The notes under the pieces are model-generated. The model did no database searches. It was given only the letters and a program-made list of their open reading frames with translations, and had not been told where the DNA came from. A stretch of 64,000 nt of DNA, taken from positions 173,563 to 237,562 of the forward strand of contig JAEWGO010000001.1 in assembly GCA_023388255.1 (NCBI GenBank). The letters are read 5' to 3'. Of the stretch, positions 60,881-64,000 are shown piece by piece. This DNA is from Pseudomonadota bacterium (lineage in GTDB: Bacteria; Pseudomonadota; Gammaproteobacteria; Xanthomonadales; Rhodanobacteraceae). Position 1 is the first letter of the stretch; each line of letters opens with the position of its first letter. The translations under genes were made by a program, and so were the position numbers.

Positions 60881-62321
60881 GGGCGAGCTTGATGTCGTCG
60901 ACGCTTTTCAGCCGGGCCAACATCGGCGCGATCTTCTGCTTGAACTGCGCCAATTGGCTGGCTGGCAACGGCTCGGCGGCCGGCAGCGTCACTGTCAACG
61001 GATTGCGATGATCGCCGTCGACGCGAAATTCGTAATGCAAGTGCGGGCCGGTGGCGAGGCCGGTCATGCCGACGTAGCCGATCGTTTCGCCCTGGCGCAC
61101 GCGCTGGCCGACTTGCGCGTTGGCGAAGCGCGACATGTGGCCGTACGCCGTGCTGATGTGCGCGTTGTGCTGCACGATGACGAAGTTGCCATAGCCGGAT
61201 TTCCAGCCACGGAATGCGATCTTGCCGTCGCCGGCGGCGCGGATCGGCGTGCCGGTCGGCGCCGCGTAGTCGACGCCCTTGTGCGCGCGCATGTAGCCGA
61301 GGATCGGATGCTGGCGGCCGGTCGAGAATACCGACGAGATGCGCGTGAATTCGACTGGCGTGCGCAGGAAGGATTTGCGCAGCGGGCGTCCGGCTTCGTT
61401 GTAGAACATCGTCTCGCCGTCCGCGTTGGTATAGCGGATCGCGGTGTAGCGCTTGCCCTGGTTGATGAACGTGGCGGCGATGACGTCGCCGTCGCGCAGG
61501 TGTTCGCCTTCGCGGTAGACGTCGTCGTAGATCACGCTGAAGCTGTCGCCTTCGCGCAGGTCCTGCGCGAAATCGATGTCGTAGCCGAACGCATTGGCGA
61601 GTTTCAGCACCATCGCGTCAGTGAGGCCGGCCTGTTCGCCGGCATAGAACAGCGAGCGCGTGACGACGCCGTGCGCGACGTGCGTGCGGCGTTCGACGGC
61701 GCGTGCTTCGGCAGCTTCGGTTACGCCATCGGCGGTGAAGTTCAATACCACGCGCGTCGCATCGCCGCGTTCGAAACGCATCGCGGTGAGGCTGCCGTCG
61801 TTGTCGATCGCGAATGCGAACTCCTGGCCCGGCCGGATGTGGCGCAGTGCGGAAGCATCGTCTTGCGAATCAAGCGCGCGCTGCAGGTCGGACGGCCCGA
61901 GTCCCTGCTCACGGAAGATGTCAGACAACGACTGGCCGGCGCGCACGCTGACCACATGCCATTCGGGTTGCGTGCCGTCGACGCCATAGGCGCCGATCGT
62001 CGGATCGGCTTCCGCGCCCGGCGGCAGTTGCGGCAGGTCGAGCGCCATCGTCGTGTATGGCGTTGGCGCGGGTTCGTGGCGGGTTGCGTTCGCCCAAGTC
62101 GGGATCACGACGCCGATCACGGCGGTCAGCAGCAGCGCGACGCCGCCGAGGATCCAGTGTTCGGCGCGCCAACTGACCGGCGAGGCCGACACGTTCTGCA
62201 AGAACGTCCAATTCGCGCAGCGCGAATAGAAATGGAAATACCTGCGTTGAGTGTGGCGCCGGATCGCGAGACGGCGAGCCTTGTGGCGAGCGTTTTTGAA
62301 GGTATGGCGGATATCGGTCAC
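60867..62321 (-). CDS. M23 family metallopeptidase (MepM/YebA-like D,D-endopeptidase)
   Basis: About 484 residues. A basic cytoplasmic start (FKNARHKARRLAIRRHTQRR) leads to a membrane helix (WILGGVALLLTAVIGVVIPT), a LysM/OapA-like region (WHVVSVRAGQSLSDIFREQG), a Csd3-type middle domain and a LytM/M23 catalytic domain. Zinc ligands lie in AHKGVDYAAP (H, D) and GPHLHYEFRV (HLH). These cut peptidoglycan cross-links in the periplasm during growth. GTG at 62321 is taken as start; a TTG at 62339 is in frame. It pairs with anmK downstream and is divergent from tyrS. Confidence 0.9.
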   Translation of the reverse strand: MTDIRHTFKNARHKARRLAIRRHTQRRYFHFYSRCANWTFLQNVSASPVSWRAEHWILGGVALLLTAVIGVVIPTWANATRHEPAPTPYTTMALDLPQLPPGAEADPTIGAYGVDGTQPEWHVVSVRAGQSLSDIFREQGLGPSDLQRALDSQDDASALRHIRPGQEFAFAIDNDGSLTAMRFERGDATRVVLNFTADGVTEAAEARAVERRTHVAHGVVTRSLFYAGEQAGLTDAMVLKLANAFGYDIDFAQDLREGDSFSVIYDDVYREGEHLRDGDVIAATFINQGKRYTAIRYTNADGETMFYNEAGRPLRKSFLRTPVEFTRISSVFSTGRQHPILGYMRAHKGVDYAAPTGTPIRAAGDGKIAFRGWKSGYGNFVIVQHNAHISTAYGHMSRFANAQVGQRVRQGETIGYVGMTGLATGPHLHYEFRVDGDHRNPLTVTLPAAEPLPASQLAQFKQKIAPMLARLKSVDDIKLARAGN

Positions 62322-62365
62322 GGGTCGCGGTCCGGTCAATAGCGCGGTACCATAAAGGCGTCATC

Positions 62366-62379
62366 CATTGACGTCAATG
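62366..62379. promoter_or_regulatory. Perfect 14-bp palindrome in the mepM-like/tyrS intergenic region
   Basis: CATTGACGTCAATG is its own reverse complement. It lies 45 bp before the peptidase GTG and 140 bp before the tyrS ATG, in a divergent promoter region whose surroundings are relatively AT-rich. A dimeric regulator could bind here; the regulator is unknown. Confidence 0.35.
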
Positions 62380-62480
62380 CCAATGCTGACAAGGGGTTGC
62401 GAGCGTTCTTTGATCTAACGTTTTATTAACTGCCGCGCCTCTTTTCCGATTCCCGACCCATATTTTCTGATCGACGCAGT

Positions 62481-62497
62481 ACTGGAATTACTCCAGT
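62481..62497 (+). promoter_or_regulatory. Inverted repeat in the tyrS leader
   Basis: ACTGGA-ATTAC-TCCAGT is a perfect 6-bp inverted repeat ending 22 bp before the tyrS start codon. It could be an operator or a small mRNA hairpin just ahead of the ribosome-binding site (AAGGAG); no T-box-like or attenuator structure is apparent. Confidence 0.3.
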
Positions 62498-62519
62498 GTC
62501 GGCGGCGTCAAGGAGCACC

Positions 62520-63731
62520 ATGACGGACCTGCAATCCGCACTCGACCTGATCGGTCGCGGCGCCGAAGAAATCATCAAGCGCGAGGATCTGGAGGCGCGA
62601 CTGAAGCTCGGCCGCCCGTTGCGCATCAAGGCCGGCTTCGATCCGACTGCGCCGGATCTGCACCTCGGCCATACCGTGCTGTTGAACAAGATGCGCCAGT
62701 TCCAGGAGCTCGGCCATCAGGTGATCTTCCTGATCGGCGACTTCACCGGGATGATCGGCGACCCGACCGGCAAGAACGTCACGCGCAAGCCGCTCACGCG
62801 CGAAGATGTCGAGGCGAATGCGAAGACCTACGCCGAGCAGGTGTTCAAGGTGCTCGACCGCGAGCGCACCGAGATCCGCTTCAATTCCGAGTGGTTCGGG
62901 CAAATGGGCGCGGCGGACATGATCAAGCTCGCTGCGCAGCATACGGTCGCGCGCATGCTCGAGCGCGACGATTTCGCCAAGCGCTACGCAACGCAGCAGT
63001 CGATCGCGATCCACGAGTTCCTCTATCCGCTGGTGCAGGGCTATGACTCGGTCGCTTTGAAATGCGATGTCGAGCTCGGCGGCACCGACCAGAAGTTCAA
63101 CCTGCTGATGGGGCGCGGGTTGCAGGAGCACCATGGCCAGCCGGCGCAGATCGTGCTGACGATGCCTCTGCTCGAAGGCCTCGACGGCGTGCAGAAGATG
63201 TCGAAGTCGCTCGGCAACTACATCGGCATCAACGAGCCGGCGATCGACATCGTCAACAAGACGATGAAGATCAGCGACGACCTGATGTGGCGCTGGTACG
63301 AGCTGCTGAGCCTCGATCAATCGCTGGCCGGGATCGAGCAGATGAAGCGCGATGTTGCGGCCGGGCAACTGCATCCGCGCGATGCGAAGACCGCGCTCGC
63401 TCGCGAATTGGCCGCGCGTTTCCACGGCAACGCGGACGCGGAGCAGGCGATTGGGCAATGGACGGCCCTGGTCCGCGAGCAGCGGGTCGATGTCGATCTG
63501 CCACTGCTCGACATCGGTGTGCCTGCCGAAGGTATCCGCGTTGCCGCGCTGTTTGTTGCGGCGAAGTTGGGAGCGAGCAATTCCGAGATCACGCGCAAGA
63601 TGAACGAGCGCGCCGTGCGCATCGACGGCGTCGTGGTCGAGGATCGCGAACGGATGTTGCCGGCCGGCGGCGAGCATCTGCTGCAGGTCGGCAAGCGCGC
63701 GTTCGCGCGCGTGCGGCTCGGGCCTGTGTGA
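62520..63731 (+). CDS. tyrS: Tyrosyl-tRNA synthetase
   Basis: 403 residues. The class I HIGH motif appears as [12 protein letters not shown], the second signature as [10 protein letters not shown], and the tyrosine-binding region as [22 protein letters not shown]-terminal S4 domain (residues about 335-400, [19 protein letters not shown]) completes the enzyme. The HLGH form and length match the TyrZ-like class common in pseudomonads and xanthomonads. It charges tRNA-Tyr in the cytoplasm. AAGGAGCACC precedes the ATG at 62520. In xanthomonads an rRNA operon often follows tyrS, which fits the promoters seen at 63757-63917. Confidence 0.96.
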   Translation: MTDLQSALDLIGRGAEEIIKREDLEARLKLGRPLRIKAGFDPTAPDLHLGHTVLLNKMRQFQELGHQVIFLIGDFTGMIGDPTGKNVTRKPLTREDVEANAKTYAEQVFKVLDRERTEIRFNSEWFGQMGAADMIKLAAQHTVARMLERDDFAKRYATQQSIAIHEFLYPLVQGYDSVALKCDVELGGTDQKFNLLMGRGLQEHHGQPAQIVLTMPLLEGLDGVQKMSKSLGNYIGINEPAIDIVNKTMKISDDLMWRWYELLSLDQSLAGIEQMKRDVAAGQLHPRDAKTALARELAARFHGNADAEQAIGQWTALVREQRVDVDLPLLDIGVPAEGIRVAALFVAAKLGASNSEITRKMNERAVRIDGVVVEDRERMLPAGGEHLLQVGKRAFARVRLGPV

Positions 63732-63756
63732 CGCGAGGGCTTTTTCAGGCGGAGGG

Positions 63757-63796
63757 TTGACGGATCGGAAATTGGTTGTAGGATTCGCGGCCCTTC
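63757..63796 (+). promoter_or_regulatory. Strong sigma-70-type promoter, first of a tandem pair (probable rRNA P1)
   Basis: TTGACG (63757-63762), 16 bp, then TAGGAT (63779-63784), followed by a GC-rich discriminator TCGCGGCCC. The 20-base block 63777-63796 recurs exactly 121 bp downstream. Near-consensus -35, GC-rich discriminator and position after tyrS suggest a stringently controlled stable-RNA promoter. Confidence 0.6.
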
Positions 63797-63877
63797 ATTG
63801 AGCCGGCCCGCGTGGGTTGCCGATGAGGGGCGTCTTCCTAGGTGTTTCGCGGCACGGATCGAAAGTTGATCTGGGGC

Positions 63878-63917
63878 TTGACGAACGGGAAAACGGATGT
63901 AGGATTCGCGGCCCTTC
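63878..63917 (+). promoter_or_regulatory. Strong sigma-70-type promoter, second of a tandem pair (probable rRNA P2)
   Basis: TTGACG (63878-63883), 16 bp, then TAGGAT (63900-63905), with the same spacing, -10 and GC-rich discriminator as the upstream copy. The repeated block spans 63898-63917. The window ends 83 bp later, before any rRNA sequence could be recognised. Confidence 0.6.
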
Positions 63918-64000
63918 GCTGGGCGGTCCGAGAGGGCGGAACGGCGAGGAGGTTGTCCGGCGAGGTCGGGCGCTGCGGAGCGAAAAAGATCGCTTCGAGG

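Noticed and set aside
1..64000. tRNA genes, CRISPR arrays, insertion sequences, prophage or toxin-antitoxin pairs
   Set aside because: I looked for cloverleaf ends, repeated spacers, transposase motifs and integrase genes and saw none; the REP pair is the only mobile-element-like feature.

Overview
The window is 64 kb of gene-dense, GC-rich DNA with strong codon-position GC bias and about 60 protein genes. No tRNA, rRNA, phage, plasmid or CRISPR structure is visible. Gene content and order (glnA followed by ntrB/ntrC, coaBC-dut-phosphomannomutase, tyrS divergent from an M23 peptidase/anmK pair, divergent speE/speA, tandem TPR-fused sulfotransferase and Asp-hydroxylase genes) point to a gammaproteobacterium of the order Lysobacterales (Xanthomonadales), probably a Rhodanobacteraceae member such as a Dokdonella-like species. 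This placement is inference from family and order knowledge, not from a marker search.

Layout: 1-8.1 kb holds a partial DUF2845 gene, an iron-sulfur flavoreductase, a hotdog thioesterase/SrkA kinase pair, a CPA1 antiporter, an acyltransferase/YheT hydrolase pair and a Ycf46-like AAA+ ATPase. 8.3-13.4 kb is a tightly overlapping four-gene operon: TPR-sulfotransferase, sorbosone-type dehydrogenase, PEBP protein, TPR-Asp/Asn hydroxylase. 13.4-20.1 kb is the nitrogen region: uppP, then glnA behind a textbook sigma-54 promoter with an NtrC-like site, then the collapsed remains of glnK (18 codons) and amtB (149 codons), a reversed stress trio (27-aa membrane peptide, CsbD, BON protein), and ntrB-ntrC with an NtrC-type dyad at the ntrB start. 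20.2-36 kb carries housekeeping and envelope genes: GNAT, LPLAT, thiolase, RDD, YkvA, a SixA-YceI-phospholipase D operon, an EF-hand protein, an orphan ParA, gamma-glutamyltransferase, an AEC permease, speE/speA and small membrane proteins.

37-51 kb is a secreted-protein region: two tandem beta-propeller genes facing two tandem GSDH-type sugar dehydrogenase genes, then SPOR protein/argS, an HD protein, and a DUF1800/DUF1501 pair. Four of these exported proteins end in the same short motif (D-[VIL]-I-F-x-D-G-F-[DE]) and the DUF1800 protein carries it at its mature N-terminus. 51-64 kb is core metabolism: radC, coaBC-dut-membrane-anchored phosphomannomutase, a DUF4124 protein, pyrE, xthA, an AmpG-like permease, anmK, an M23 peptidase and tyrS. 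The right edge holds two repeated strong promoters that look like the head of an rRNA operon.

The two observations I consider most worth following are the parallel internal deletions of glnK and amtB beside an NtrB whose phosphatase motif is changed, and the xDGF(D/E) tag shared by unrelated exported proteins. Both are read directly from sequence; their functional meaning is inference.
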